A stretch of 64,000 nucleotides of DNA from DYJK01 sp040755055 (GCA_040755055.1 JBFMBS010000010.1:54469-118468); one strand, 5' to 3'. Positions 18,722-27,463 are shown, counted from the first letter of the stretch. Notes: generated from the sequence alone by a model not told the origin. A program made the numbers and translations.

Positions 18722-20568
18722 TTAGGCAAATCTCTTTTCTGTCTTTGTAAATATGTTGTTAACCATGATGAATAATGAGGAGTAAACGGAACCGCAAGTG
18801 TTTGTCCGCCGAATCCGAATCTTCTTAGAACAACCATATTAACATTTGTCACTTTAGCAGATTCCAGTACCGGTTCATAAATTCTAATTCCTTTTTCTTC
18901 AGCGAGTCTTGCCGTAACATTATCAAGTGCAGTGTACATCTTTTCTGTTTTAAGAATGTTTTTAATTTCTTCTTTTGCCTCTTCAAACATTTTGTATTGT
19001 TTTTTCTTTCCTTCCTTTTTATCAACAAGTTTCAATATCAAGTATCCTTCGTCCATCTTTACCGGTCCATAAACATCACCTATTTTCATAGTTGAGGCAA
19101 TAATTCCCAATTCACCTTTTTCCGTTACCGGAAAGTAATCATACTCGCCCTTCTTTGCTTTTAATTCTTCCCTTATTGTGAACTGTGCTGCCAATTCCTT
19201 AAAGTCTTCGCCGTTATTTATTCTTGTTAATACCTCTTCTGCTCTATTTAAATCGGGGAGAAGAATTTCCAGCAGCTTAACCGAATCGGGCTGAAGAACA
19301 ATTTTATTTTCTCTTGTGAAAAATTCCAAAGCGTCCTCATCGCTAACATTCTGTTCCCTGAATATTTTCTTCATCACTTCATGGGCAAGATAATACTCTT
19401 TCCAATATTTCAATTCATTTGCAACTTCGGGTATATTATCATAACCGCGTTTTATCGATTCGCGAATAAGGAGTTCGTTCTGTATAAAACTATAAATAAA
19501 ACTATTTAAAATGTTTCTTACATGCTGCTCTTCAATTTTTTGAAAACCTATATCACTAATTCTTAGCTGCTGTAAAAACCGCCCAAATGTTATAGGGTTA
19601 GATTCAAACTTGATGAACGCTTTATTTCTTTCTTCGTCGGTTATATCCGGGTCATTAATAACTGCACCTAATTCCTTTTCGGTAAATCGGAATTTAACAG
19701 TTTTAATAGGCACAAAATCTTTCTCATGCTTTTGCAGATAATCTAAGAATGCCTTGGCAAGTTTATCAAATAACGGTCTATCGGTATTTACATTCACACC
19801 TTTGAAGAATTTCCTATAGAACTCACTGTATAATCTATCTTCGGTTCTCGATTCAAGTACTTTTTTCATATTTGATATATCTGCTTGTTCCAAACTTTTC
19901 TTAGTCTCAACTTCATAAACTTTGCAGATATACCATCCTTCTTCAAGTTCAACCGGGGGCGTGAATCGACCAGGTGACAGTTTATAAATTTCATTTTCAA
20001 CTTCCGGGGCCATGGAACCAAGAGTAACTTTTGCTGATTCTTTCTGTTCGTTGTATTCGCTTCTTGTTTGAAGTATCGAATCAAATGATGCCCCATTTAT
20101 TAAAGAGGAGTAGATTTCCGTAATTTCTTTTTCATCGTTTGAGAAAATAAATTTTACGCGGAAACTTTTTAAACTTCTTTGATATCCTTCAACCATTTCA
20201 GAATCAGGCACTGCAATTTTATCTTTTACTTCTTTTTTATATAAATAATCTCTCAAATAATTACCCCTCATATAATCCATCAACGCCCGGAACTCTATTT
20301 TCTCCGCTATTTCTTCAGTTGATTGAGATTGAGCAAGCAGTTTTTCTGCAAGGAGTGTATAAACAAATTCTTTTTTCAATTCTTTTTCATTAAGTCCTTT
20401 TGGGTTCGGGTGAGCCATCATTTCGTATCTTTTTGTAAACTCATCTTTAGTAATGGAAATATTACCCGCCCTGGCAATTATTTCTTTTGATGATTGACCA
20501 TGAAGGTAGATTGAAAAACAAAACAATAACGCGGCAGTTGATAGTATATTTAACAAAAATCTTTTCAT
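18718..20568 (-). CDS. SurA-like periplasmic peptidyl-prolyl isomerase/chaperone
   Basis: A 616-residue secreted protein with signal peptide ending at YLHGQ. The N-terminal helical part (ISITKDEFTKRYEMM; LLAEKLLAQ) resembles SurA/PpiC chaperones. Two parvulin-like stretches are seen: one at about 140-235 (KFIFSNDEKEITEIYSSL, LEEGWYICKVYEVE) and one at about 425-525 (LLEILLPDLNRAEEVLTRI, GELGIIASTMKIGDVYGP, DEGYLILKLVDKKEGK). Such proteins help fold outer membrane or periplasmic proteins. It is first in the operon with the solute-binding protein, kinase and regulator and overlaps the next gene by 4 bases. Why a chaperone is coupled to a sensor system is not clear. Confidence 0.82.
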   Translation of the reverse strand: MKRFLLNILSTAALLFCFSIYLHGQSSKEIIARAGNISITKDEFTKRYEMMAHPNPKGLNEKELKKEFVYTLLAEKLLAQSQSTEEIAEKIEFRALMDYMRGNYLRDYLYKKEVKDKIAVPDSEMVEGYQRSLKSFRVKFIFSNDEKEITEIYSSLINGASFDSILQTRSEYNEQKESAKVTLGSMAPEVENEIYKLSPGRFTPPVELEEGWYICKVYEVETKKSLEQADISNMKKVLESRTEDRLYSEFYRKFFKGVNVNTDRPLFDKLAKAFLDYLQKHEKDFVPIKTVKFRFTEKELGAVINDPDITDEERNKAFIKFESNPITFGRFLQQLRISDIGFQKIEEQHVRNILNSFIYSFIQNELLIRESIKRGYDNIPEVANELKYWKEYYLAHEVMKKIFREQNVSDEDALEFFTRENKIVLQPDSVKLLEILLPDLNRAEEVLTRINNGEDFKELAAQFTIREELKAKKGEYDYFPVTEKGELGIIASTMKIGDVYGPVKMDEGYLILKLVDKKEGKKKQYKMFEEAKEEIKNILKTEKMYTALDNVTARLAEEKGIRIYEPVLESAKVTNVNMVVLRRFGFGGQTLAVPFTPHYSSWLTTYLQRQKRDLPK

Positions 20569-20670
20569 TAGAAACCTTATTAATTAGGAATTTAGTAGAA
20601 ACAAACTACCGCAAGTATATCTAAACGTGTGTAAAAATAAAAGGCGTGATGAAAACTATAGATTCGGTAT

Positions 20671-20953
20671 CTATCCCAATAATCTTGCAGAATGATAAAC
20701 AGTGAGAATGTTAGTTTCGTTGTCGGCGAATCTGTATATAATGCTATAGTTACCTAAAATAATTTCTCTTATTTGTTTGTTTTCATATTCCGGGATAATT
20801 CTCCCGGATTCCGGGAAATCTTTTAGAATTTCAATTGATGAAAAAATTTTATCCGCAAAAAACTTGTGCAAATCTAATAGAATCTTTAGCAATGAACTCG
20901 CAAATCTCATGAACATCGGTTATCGCCTGGTCGGTCCAGATTATTCGAACCAT
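20671..20953 (-). pseudogene. ParE/RelE-family toxin gene broken by a one-base frameshift
   Basis: Reading from ATG at 20953 gives MVRIIWTDQAITDVHEICEF and continues IAKDSIRFAQVF, then stops at CGGATAA. One frame over the protein continues ADKIFSSIEILKDFPESGR and ends YHSARLLG, exactly the rest of a ParE toxin (about 94 residues). Removing one base from the A6 run at 20857-20862 (plus strand) restores a full gene. The ATG overlaps the antitoxin stop by 13 bases, as in many toxin-antitoxin pairs. Either the toxin is inactivated or this is a sequencing error; a functional slip site is less likely. Confidence 0.8.
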
Positions 20954-21132
20954 TTACCCAATTTCTCCCTAACTACGTTATGAGGAACCGTCTTTCCTTC
21001 TTCTGCTTGTTTTAATCCCTTCTCAATCTTATAAAACAGATAAAGTTTTTCAATAGCATCTTCTACTTTTATTTTATCAGGTAGTTCATCGATGGCACTT
21101 ATTATTTTTTGTTTTGTATTTATTTCATTCAT
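20941..21132 (-). CDS. antitoxin partner of the ParE-type toxin
   Basis: A 63-residue acidic protein: INTKQKIISAIDELPDKIKV, then a helical part ending VVREKLGKWFE. Small antitoxins of this form (PHD-unlike, StbD/ParD-like helix pairs) lie directly before ParE toxins. It overlaps the toxin start by 13 bases, implying coupled translation. The family cannot be named firmly; the role is inferred from size and position. Confidence 0.65.
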   Translation of the reverse strand: MNEINTKQKIISAIDELPDKIKVEDAIEKLYLFYKIEKGLKQAEEGKTVPHNVVREKLGKWFE

Positions 21133-21196
21133 ACATAAACCTTGGTTATAATCTTGAACATAAATTAATTATTGTAAATTCTTTGTGCAATACTAT

Positions 21197-22237
21197 TTAC
21201 AACGGCTCTTCGTGGCTTAAACAATGAATTGTGCCGAGTCCCCACACAAGATCAACTGCATGAATACCAACCACTTCGCGATCATTAAAAAATTCTTTTA
21301 TTATGTTGAGAGCAATACGGTCATTAGGATCGTTAAACGTTGGAACAAGAACTGCATTATTTGAAATGTAAAAATTTGCGTAGCTTGCCGGCAGCCGTAA
21401 ATCTTCAAAGTGGACCGGGTTGGGCATAGGCAGTTCTACCACATTTAATTTTGATCCGTTTTCTAACTTTGCGTCTTGCAAACGCTCAAAATTTTCTTCG
21501 AGGGGTCTGTAATTTTCTTCTGCACTGTTTTTTTCTCTGCATAACACAACAGTATTTTCGTTTACAAAGCGGCCGAGGTCGTCAACATGTCCATGTGTAT
21601 CGTCCCCGGCAATTCCTTTACCAAGCCAAATTACATTTGTGATTCCCAAATATTTTTCGAACACTTCTTCATAATCTCTTTTTGTAAATCCCGGGTTGCG
21701 CGTTTGAACCTTATCATCAAGCAGACATTCTTCTGTAGTAAGTAAAGTTCCGTAACCGTTTGAATCAATTGCGCCGCCTTCGAGTACCACTTTTTTATTT
21801 TGATATCCGGCTTCCATTAATTTCAAATCCAAAACTTTGGAGAGTGTTCGGGGAATATTTTTGTCTTTCTTCCAGTTGGGATATTTTGCCCAGCCGTTGA
21901 ACACAAACTTTACTGCATGAACACCTTCTTCGCTTTTTACAAATGCCGGTGATGAATCGCGCATCCAGCCGCGGTCTGTTTTCGTAATTATGAATTCAAC
22001 ATTGTTTAGATCAACATGTGCGCGTTCTAAAAATTTTTGTGTTTTCTTTCTTTCTTCTTGTGATTGCACAATTATTCTTACCAATTCACCGGGAACAATA
22101 TTTTTTACGATCTCAACATAAACCCATGGAACCGGTGCAAACTTTCCGGGCCAATCTTCTTTTTGATGAGGCCAGCATATTATTGTTGATTTATGCGGTT
22201 CCCATTCCGCCGGTAATCTTAATTTATTTCCGTTCAT
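21197..22237 (-). CDS. aguA: agmatine deiminase
   Basis: A 346-residue member of the peptidylarginine-deiminase-like family (PAD_porph), usual length. It converts agmatine to N-carbamoylputrescine and ammonia in the arginine decarboxylase route to putrescine. Family marks: PAEWEPHKSTIICWPH at the N-terminus, RGWMRDSSPAFV, EGGAIDSNGYGTLLTTEECLL, the GDDTHGHVDDL His motif, and the catalytic Cys at C339 in GLGTIHCLSHEEP. It is followed from upstream by the carbamoylputrescine amidase gene with a 6-bp gap, so both steps are co-expressed. Confidence 0.95.
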   Translation of the reverse strand: MNGNKLRLPAEWEPHKSTIICWPHQKEDWPGKFAPVPWVYVEIVKNIVPGELVRIIVQSQEERKKTQKFLERAHVDLNNVEFIITKTDRGWMRDSSPAFVKSEEGVHAVKFVFNGWAKYPNWKKDKNIPRTLSKVLDLKLMEAGYQNKKVVLEGGAIDSNGYGTLLTTEECLLDDKVQTRNPGFTKRDYEEVFEKYLGITNVIWLGKGIAGDDTHGHVDDLGRFVNENTVVLCREKNSAEENYRPLEENFERLQDAKLENGSKLNVVELPMPNPVHFEDLRLPASYANFYISNNAVLVPTFNDPNDRIALNIIKEFFNDREVVGIHAVDLVWGLGTIHCLSHEEPL

Positions 22238-22243
22238 CGGTTA

Positions 22244-23140
22244 TTATTCCAAAAATCTTTTTGTAATTCCTTCGTAAGCATCTATTCTTCTATCGCGCAA
22301 AAATGGCCAGTTGCGTCTTATAGTTTCAAGATGTTTTAGATCAATTTCTGCTAATAATATTTCTTCTTTATTTTCAGAAGCTTGCGCTAATACAACTCCT
22401 TGCGGATCGCAAATGAATGACGAACCCCAAAATTGTATTCCTTCCGAACCGGGTACAATTTTCTCCAAACCAATTCTGTTGGCCGACGCTACATAAACTC
22501 CATTTGCAATTGCATGACTTCTTTGAATTGTTATCCATGAATCTTTTTGCGCTTTGCCGTAACGTTCTTTTTCTTTGGGATGCCAGCCAATTGCTGTCGG
22601 ATAAAACAAAACTTCAGCACCTTGCAATGCTGTCAACCGCGCTCCTTCCGGGTACCATTGATCCCAGCAAATTAATGTTCCGATATTTCCGTGTTTCGTT
22701 TTGAAAGATTTAAAACCGAGATCACCCGGGGTGAAATAATATTTCTCATAATATGCCGGATCATCCGGGATGTGCATTTTTCTATAAATACCAAGAATTT
22801 TTCCATCTGCATCAATTATAACAGCACTATTGTGATAAACACCCGGCACGCGTTTTTCAAAAAGCGGAACAATGATAACAACTTTGTTTTCCTTTGCGGC
22901 TTTTTGAAATGCAGTTGTCGATATTCCCGGAATAGTCTCGGAAAGATCAAACGCTGACGAATCTTCCTTCTGGCAAAAATATTGCGAGCGGTATAATTCC
23001 GGCAGACAGATTACTTGAGCACCTTGCTTTGCTGCTTTTTTAACCCATGAAAGTGTTTTTTTCAAATTATCGTTTGGATCGGAATTAAAGGCGAGCTGCA
23101 ACAATCCAATATTATATTTTAATCTCTTTTTCTTTGCCAT
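22244..23140 (-). CDS. aguB: N-carbamoylputrescine amidase
   Basis: A 298-residue nitrilase-superfamily enzyme, normal length. It hydrolyses N-carbamoylputrescine to putrescine, CO2 and ammonia. The catalytic triad is visible: E48 (CLPELYRSQYFC), K121 (YRKMHIPDDP) and C158 (LICWDQWYPEGARL). The sequence GWHPKEKERYG and QRSHAIANGVYVASANRIG fit the plant/bacterial AguB branch. First gene of the pair with agmatine deiminase. The upstream gap 23141-23221 is A/T-rich with no clear promoter. Confidence 0.95.
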   Translation of the reverse strand: MAKKKRLKYNIGLLQLAFNSDPNDNLKKTLSWVKKAAKQGAQVICLPELYRSQYFCQKEDSSAFDLSETIPGISTTAFQKAAKENKVVIIVPLFEKRVPGVYHNSAVIIDADGKILGIYRKMHIPDDPAYYEKYYFTPGDLGFKSFKTKHGNIGTLICWDQWYPEGARLTALQGAEVLFYPTAIGWHPKEKERYGKAQKDSWITIQRSHAIANGVYVASANRIGLEKIVPGSEGIQFWGSSFICDPQGVVLAQASENKEEILLAEIDLKHLETIRRNWPFLRDRRIDAYEGITKRFLE

Positions 23141-23221
23141 TTATTATTACCAATTAATCCTGGGTTAAATATAAATAATTATAAAACTACTGACTTACAA
23201 TTTCTTAATATTGTTCTAAAA

Positions 23222-23947
23222 CTAAAATAAAAAACTTACACCGCATAAGATTCCGGTTGTATTATCCTTAACATTCAAATTTTTCATTAAACCAACATCA
23301 AGTGCTAATTGATCTGATAATTGAAAACACGTACCGATCAAACCATAAACGGGAAATTTATTTTTCTCTTCTACACTTTTACTGATTCCGGTTTCAACCA
23401 AAAAAACGAATTCTTCCACTATGTAAAATTCACCAGCAAGTGAAGCATTCCATACAAAATTATTGTCATTAAAATTATTATAGTTAGTAAGTAGTGACAC
23501 ATTAAAATGTAAATCATATTTGTCATTAAATTTTGAAGTGACAAAACTCAGACCATAATTATGTTTTCCATTACCAAATCCTTTTTCCCAATCGCTACTG
23601 CCAATAATCAGAACCGGCTTTATGCATAAACTTAATTCAGTGTTATTAAACAGTTGATACTTGTATTCAACGCTTATATCTCCTATCCCAATTTTGTTTT
23701 CGCTCCCGTTAAGGTAGTGTGAAGGAAATGAAAAAATTAAATCAGTTTTATTATTCATTCCTATTGTTATTATGGTTGGAATATCTAGTTGTCTTACATC
23801 CGGGTTGTAAAAATAATCACCCAAGATTTCTACTTGTATCATTCGTATACCTATCAGCTTTGCATCATCACCCCTTAATGGATGACTGGCTTGAGCTAGA
23901 CTATTAATAGATAACAATGACATCAACAGTTTTATTATTTTTTTCAT
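23222..23947 (-). CDS. outer membrane barrel protein, MetA-like (phenol_MetA_deg) family
   Basis: A 241-residue secreted protein (signal peptide ending near AQAS) with alternating beta-strand pattern and a terminal aromatic strand (GILCGVSFLF). Segments GIGDISVEYKYQL, GLSFVTSKFNDKYDLHFNVS and LDVGLMKNLNV match the weakly conserved family described as MetA-pathway of phenol degradation, now mostly seen as small outer membrane porin-like barrels. Substrate unknown; no metabolic context ties it to phenol. It is alone between aguB and the purine permease. Confidence 0.55.
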   Translation of the reverse strand: MKKIIKLLMSLLSINSLAQASHPLRGDDAKLIGIRMIQVEILGDYFYNPDVRQLDIPTIITIGMNNKTDLIFSFPSHYLNGSENKIGIGDISVEYKYQLFNNTELSLCIKPVLIIGSSDWEKGFGNGKHNYGLSFVTSKFNDKYDLHFNVSLLTNYNNFNDNNFVWNASLAGEFYIVEEFVFLVETGISKSVEEKNKFPVYGLIGTCFQLSDQLALDVGLMKNLNVKDNTTGILCGVSFLF

Positions 23948-24060
23948 TTTAATCCCAAATTAGTGCTGTGCTAATTTAGACTGAATCTAAATAATAAACA
24001 AGATGGTCTGATCTTTTTTTAAGGATGTGATGTCTTATTGAGTCGTGAAATTCTGTAATG

Positions 24061-25380
24061 TTAAATAACCAGTGTAATAACAGCTAATACATCAATCACT
24101 ATTAACATCCAGCTAACTTCTTCTCTTTTGCCAATTGCAAGTTTGATGATAGTCCAAGAAATAAATCCCCAGATAATTCCTTGCGTAATTGAATAAGTTA
24201 GTGGAATCAAAACCATACCAAAGAATGCCGGTATAGCATCGTCAAATTTTGTCCAGTTGATTTTAATAACCGGCTTCATCATAAACACACCCACAAGAAT
24301 AAGCGCCGGTGCAGTTGCAATTGATGGAACAATCGAGAGAAGCGGAGAGAAAAACATAAACGGTAAAAATAAAAGTCCGGCTACAATTGCTGTAAGCCCG
24401 GTGCGTCCGCCTTCCTCAACACCGGTCGCAGATTCAATATAGCTGGTGGCGGAACTCGTACCCAGCGGACCGGAAATCATCGTCCCGAATGCATCAACAA
24501 TCAACGATTCTTTGATTCTGTTCGGGTCACCGTTTTTATCGATAAGATCGGCTGCTTCTGCAACACCGATAAATGTCGATATGGAATCGAACATATCCGT
24601 AAAAAGAAATGCAAAGATAACTGGCCATAAAGCAAACTGAAGCGAGCTGATAAAATCTAATTTCATTATAATGCTGAGATCTGGCCAGGAAGATATTCCG
24701 TTCCAGGTAACTAAGGTTGCTTTACCAAAATTAATTGCAGATGCATCGCCGTACAATCTTCCAATCGGGATTGCCAGCAGAGTTGTGATAGCAATACCTA
24801 ATATCAAGGCACCTTTAACACGTTTAATCACAAGAAGCGATGTGATGATCAATCCGACTAAAAATGTAATTCCAACGGAATCGATTTTGCCAATGCTTAC
24901 AAGTGTAGCCGGGTTATCAACGATGAATTTTGCGTTTACAAATCCGATGAATGTAATGAATAATCCAATGCCCGAAGCAATAGCAAAACGAAGCTGTCTT
25001 GGTATCGCTTTTAAAATGTGTGTACGAATATTAAAGACAGAGAGCAAAATAAAAATCACTCCCGACCAAAAAACCGTTCCAAGTGCAACTTCCCATTTAA
25101 CACCCATACCAAGCACAACCGAATATGTGAAGAAGGCATTGATTCCCATGCCCGGTGCCAACACGATCGGGTTCTTTGCGTAGATTCCCATTGCTATACT
25201 TGTAAATGCGCTGACTAAAACAGTGGCGGTGAGCACACCGGAAAACGGCATACCGGTGTTTTGAAGAATGGCCGGGTTAACAACAATTATATACATTGTT
25301 GCTAAAAATGTAGTGATGCCAGCAATTACTTCCGTCTTAAAATCTGTTTTTTGATTTTTGAAATCGAAATAGGTTTCCAT
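24061..25380 (-). CDS. NCS2 (AzgA-like) adenine/guanine/hypoxanthine permease
   Basis: A 439-residue inner membrane transporter with about 13-14 hydrophobic segments. Marks: TEVIAGITTFLATMYIIVVNP (in parts) at the N-terminus, NPIVLAPGMGINAFFTY, the substrate-binding DMFDSISTFIGVAEAADL, and GTSSATSYIESATGVEEGGRTGL (in parts) near residue 310. This is the AzgA/PbuG branch, proton-coupled purine base uptake. A GGAAG site precedes the ATG. No purine riboswitch is visible in the short upstream gap (25381-25433). Confidence 0.92.
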   Translation of the reverse strand: METYFDFKNQKTDFKTEVIAGITTFLATMYIIVVNPAILQNTGMPFSGVLTATVLVSAFTSIAMGIYAKNPIVLAPGMGINAFFTYSVVLGMGVKWEVALGTVFWSGVIFILLSVFNIRTHILKAIPRQLRFAIASGIGLFITFIGFVNAKFIVDNPATLVSIGKIDSVGITFLVGLIITSLLVIKRVKGALILGIAITTLLAIPIGRLYGDASAINFGKATLVTWNGISSWPDLSIIMKLDFISSLQFALWPVIFAFLFTDMFDSISTFIGVAEAADLIDKNGDPNRIKESLIVDAFGTMISGPLGTSSATSYIESATGVEEGGRTGLTAIVAGLLFLPFMFFSPLLSIVPSIATAPALILVGVFMMKPVIKINWTKFDDAIPAFFGMVLIPLTYSITQGIIWGFISWTIIKLAIGKREEVSWMLIVIDVLAVITLVI

Positions 25381-25433
25381 TTTTCTTCCGTGTTATTTTA
25401 TACCCAGTGAATAATAATCTATTAAATAATCGA

Positions 25434-25964
25434 TCAATCTAAACTAAAACCTATTTTTTTCTTCGAAGAATCAGTTGGTGTGATTAATTGATTTATGACC
25501 TGAATTATCTGTATGATCTGGTGATCATGTTCTTTTAGTTTACTTTCAAGTTCTTTTAATTTTTCTTCAACTTTCTTGTGCGTAGAGATAATTTCTCTCA
25601 GTTTAACAAAAGCGCGCATAATTAGAATATTAACTTCTATCGCCCTTTCACTTTTCAAAACCGATGAAAGCATTGCAACACCTTGCCCGGTAAAGGCCAT
25701 TGGTGTTGCACCACCGAAATAACTTTTGGATGGTATCACATTTTGTGATACCATTTGATCAATTTCCTTCTTTGATAGTACGAACATAAAATCATAAGGG
25801 AATCTTTTTCTATTTCTTCTAACAGCTTGTTTTAATGCACGGGTCTCTACACCATAAAGTAGGGCAAGATCGCGGTCAAGGATAACCTTTTGATTTCTAA
25901 TGACTAAAATTCTATTAATAACTCTTTCTGTTGGTAATAGAGATTTGTTTGATGTTTTAGGCAT
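25434..25964 (-). CDS. ORF6N-domain protein
   Basis: A 176-residue protein with an ORF6N DNA-binding-type domain at residues 12-100: RVINRILVIRNQKVILDRDL (start), LALLYGVETRALKQAVRRN, and RFPYDFMFVLSKKEID, GATPMAFTGQGVAMLSSVL. The rest is a coiled coil (KVEEKLKELESKLKEHDHQI). ORF6N proteins are common in phages and on bacterial chromosomes near mobile or defence genes; function is mostly unknown. It is divergent from the Panacea antitoxin operon. Confidence 0.85.
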   Translation of the reverse strand: MPKTSNKSLLPTERVINRILVIRNQKVILDRDLALLYGVETRALKQAVRRNRKRFPYDFMFVLSKKEIDQMVSQNVIPSKSYFGGATPMAFTGQGVAMLSSVLKSERAIEVNILIMRAFVKLREIISTHKKVEEKLKELESKLKEHDHQIIQIIQVINQLITPTDSSKKKIGFSLD

Positions 25965-26083
25965 GAATAATCAAGTTTAACTAATTAGAAAATAACACAA
26001 TATTTTGGAAAAATAAATCTTCATGTAGTGTGGGATAACTTGTTTACTTGGAAAGATACTGTACGAACAATTAAAAATACAGC

Positions 26084-26098
26084 GTAAGAAAATCTTAC
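26084..26098. promoter_or_regulatory. GTAAGA-AAA-TCTTAC palindrome upstream of the Panacea promoter
   Basis: A perfect 6+3+6 inverted repeat just before the -33 box. A second palindrome TTGTACAA (26138-26145) lies right after the -7 box. Either could be the operator for autoregulation by the HTH domain of the antitoxin. Confidence 0.35.
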
Positions 26099-26104
26099 AT
26101 ATAC

Positions 26105-26135
26105 TTGATAGAAAATCTAACATTACTTATTTTTG
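26105..26135 (+). promoter_or_regulatory. Bacteroidota-type promoter of the Panacea operon
   Basis: TTG (26105-26107), 20 bases, then TATTTTTG (26128-26135), matching TTG-N19-23-TAnnTTTG. The transcript would begin near 26142, which rules out a TTG start at 26133 for the antitoxin. Confidence 0.65.
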
Positions 26136-26159
26136 CATTGTACAAAAAAGGCGCTAATA

Positions 26160-26954
26160 ATGTCTAACGTAAATAAGTTAATAGGCCAAAAACTTAGTCG
26201 GCTGCGAGCGTCCCGCGATGTTAGTCAACAGAAGCTTGCCGATTATCTTGGTATATCCCGTCCGTCAATCACACAGATTGAAAAGGGGGAACGATATTTA
26301 ACACCCGAAGAAATTTTGAAACTATCGGAATTCTTCAATCTTTCTCCGAACGAACTAATAAATCCAAAGTCAAAAAGTGAGGTAGTTCTTCATAACGAAG
26401 ACACTACACCCACAACAGAAGAATCACTTAGAATCTCTGTTCCGCAGAAAAATCTAAAAAAATTCAAAGAAGTTCTCCTTTATATTCTCAATAAAGTCGG
26501 TGCTAAACCGAACATCGGTGAAACGGTTCTTTATAAACTTCTTTTCTACATTGACTTCGATTATTATGAAAGGTATGAAGAACAATTGATTGGTGCTACT
26601 TATATAAAAAATCATTTTGGTCCAACACCAAAAGAATTTGTAAAAATAGTTGAAAGAATGGAGAAGGATGAAGAATTGGTCCGTGTTAAAGATAAGTATT
26701 TCAGCCATCCGCAAACAAAATATCTTCCACTACGCGAACCCGATCTTTCAATTGTTACCGGGAGGGAAATAGAATTGATCGATGAAGTAATTAATAAACT
26801 ATCCGATATGAATGCTGCCCAAATTAGCGAGTATTCCCACAATGATGTTCCCTGGCTTACAACTGATGAAGGGAAAGTAATTCCTTACGAATCAGTATTC
26901 TACCGTACACCGCCATATTCAGTAAGGAATTATTCCAATCCCGATGGGGAGTAA
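26160..26954 (+). CDS. XRE-HTH plus Panacea-domain (DUF4065/SocA-like) antitoxin
   Basis: A 264-residue protein from ATG 26160 (an in-frame TTG at 26133 falls on the promoter). Residues 5-60 are an XRE helix-turn-helix (LIGQKLSRLRASRDVSQQKL, GISRPSITQIEKGER). From about 95 the Panacea domain begins: FKEVLLYILNKVGAKPNIGE, LYKLLFYIDFDYYERYEE, GATYIKNHFGPTPKEFV, and near the end YSHNDVPWLTTDEG and YRTPPYSVRNY. Panacea proteins are antitoxins that act like dedicated chaperones for very varied toxins. It overlaps the next gene by 11 bases. The HTH fusion suggests it represses its own promoter. Confidence 0.88.
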   Translation: MSNVNKLIGQKLSRLRASRDVSQQKLADYLGISRPSITQIEKGERYLTPEEILKLSEFFNLSPNELINPKSKSEVVLHNEDTTPTTEESLRISVPQKNLKKFKEVLLYILNKVGAKPNIGETVLYKLLFYIDFDYYERYEEQLIGATYIKNHFGPTPKEFVKIVERMEKDEELVRVKDKYFSHPQTKYLPLREPDLSIVTGREIELIDEVINKLSDMNAAQISEYSHNDVPWLTTDEGKVIPYESVFYRTPPYSVRNYSNPDGE

Positions 26955-27336
26955 TGCACACTTGAGCAAAGTATTCAAAGATATTGTTTATTTACCAGAA
27001 TTTGAGAAAGATAAAAAGAAACTGTTAAAAAGATTTCGAACGCTTGACGAAGATGTGGAAACGTTCATCGATGTTCAATTAAAACTATTTCATAAACTTG
27101 GAATAGATAACGGAGCTGTTGAACATATCAGTGATCTTGGGATTACTGAACCCAAGGTTTATAAAGTAAAGAAATTTGCATGCAAATCATTGAAAGGTAA
27201 AGGTGTTCAGTCCCGTATTAGATTAATTTATTCATACTTTCAGAACGATGACAAAGTTGAGTTTATAGAAATATATTACAAGGGTGATAAAGAAAATGAG
27301 GACCGGGAAAGAATTAAAAGATTTTATAAAAATTGA
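26944..27336 (+). CDS. putative toxin of the Panacea pair
   Basis: A 130-residue basic protein: YLPEFEKDKKKLLKRFRTLD at the start, then KVYKVKKFACKSLKGKGVQSR, RIRLIYSYFQNDDKVEFIEIYYKGDKE (in parts) and ERIKRFYKN. The strand-rich end with VEFIEIYYKGDKE resembles RelE/HigB-like toxins. ATG at 26944 lies inside the antitoxin reading frame, with GGGGAG near it, implying coupled translation. The toxin role rests on its place after a Panacea gene and on the RelE-like end; not on an identified active site. Confidence 0.65.
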   Translation: MGSNAHLSKVFKDIVYLPEFEKDKKKLLKRFRTLDEDVETFIDVQLKLFHKLGIDNGAVEHISDLGITEPKVYKVKKFACKSLKGKGVQSRIRLIYSYFQNDDKVEFIEIYYKGDKENEDRERIKRFYKN

Positions 27337-27436
27337 TCACAAAGAAACATAAAAACAGAATGGTTAATGTGTTTAATGAATAGTTTTACATCGTAAGCTA
27401 TTCATTTTAAATTATTCATTAATGAAAAGTGCACCT

Positions 27437-27463
27437 AGGGGAATTCTTCCAAAGAAATCCCCT
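27437..27463. other. strong hairpin in a 239-bp non-coding stretch
   Basis: AGGGGA-A-TTCTT-CCA-AAGAA-A-TCCCCT forms an 11-bp stem with one A/A mismatch and a 3-base loop, between the convergent Panacea toxin and alpha/beta hydrolase genes. No T-run follows on either strand, so terminator use is uncertain. The stretch 27337-27575 shows nothing else recognised. Confidence 0.45.

Noticed and set aside
24671..25183. 170-codon open frame on the plus strand inside the purine permease gene
   Set aside because: Antisense shadow of a well-conserved membrane protein; no family features or ribosome site.
25840..25856. GTCTCTAC within the ORF6N gene, as another palindromic element
   Set aside because: No inverted partner arm is present; chance match.
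26133..26159. TTG start giving the Panacea antitoxin nine more residues
   Set aside because: It lies within the -7 promoter box, upstream of the expected transcript start.
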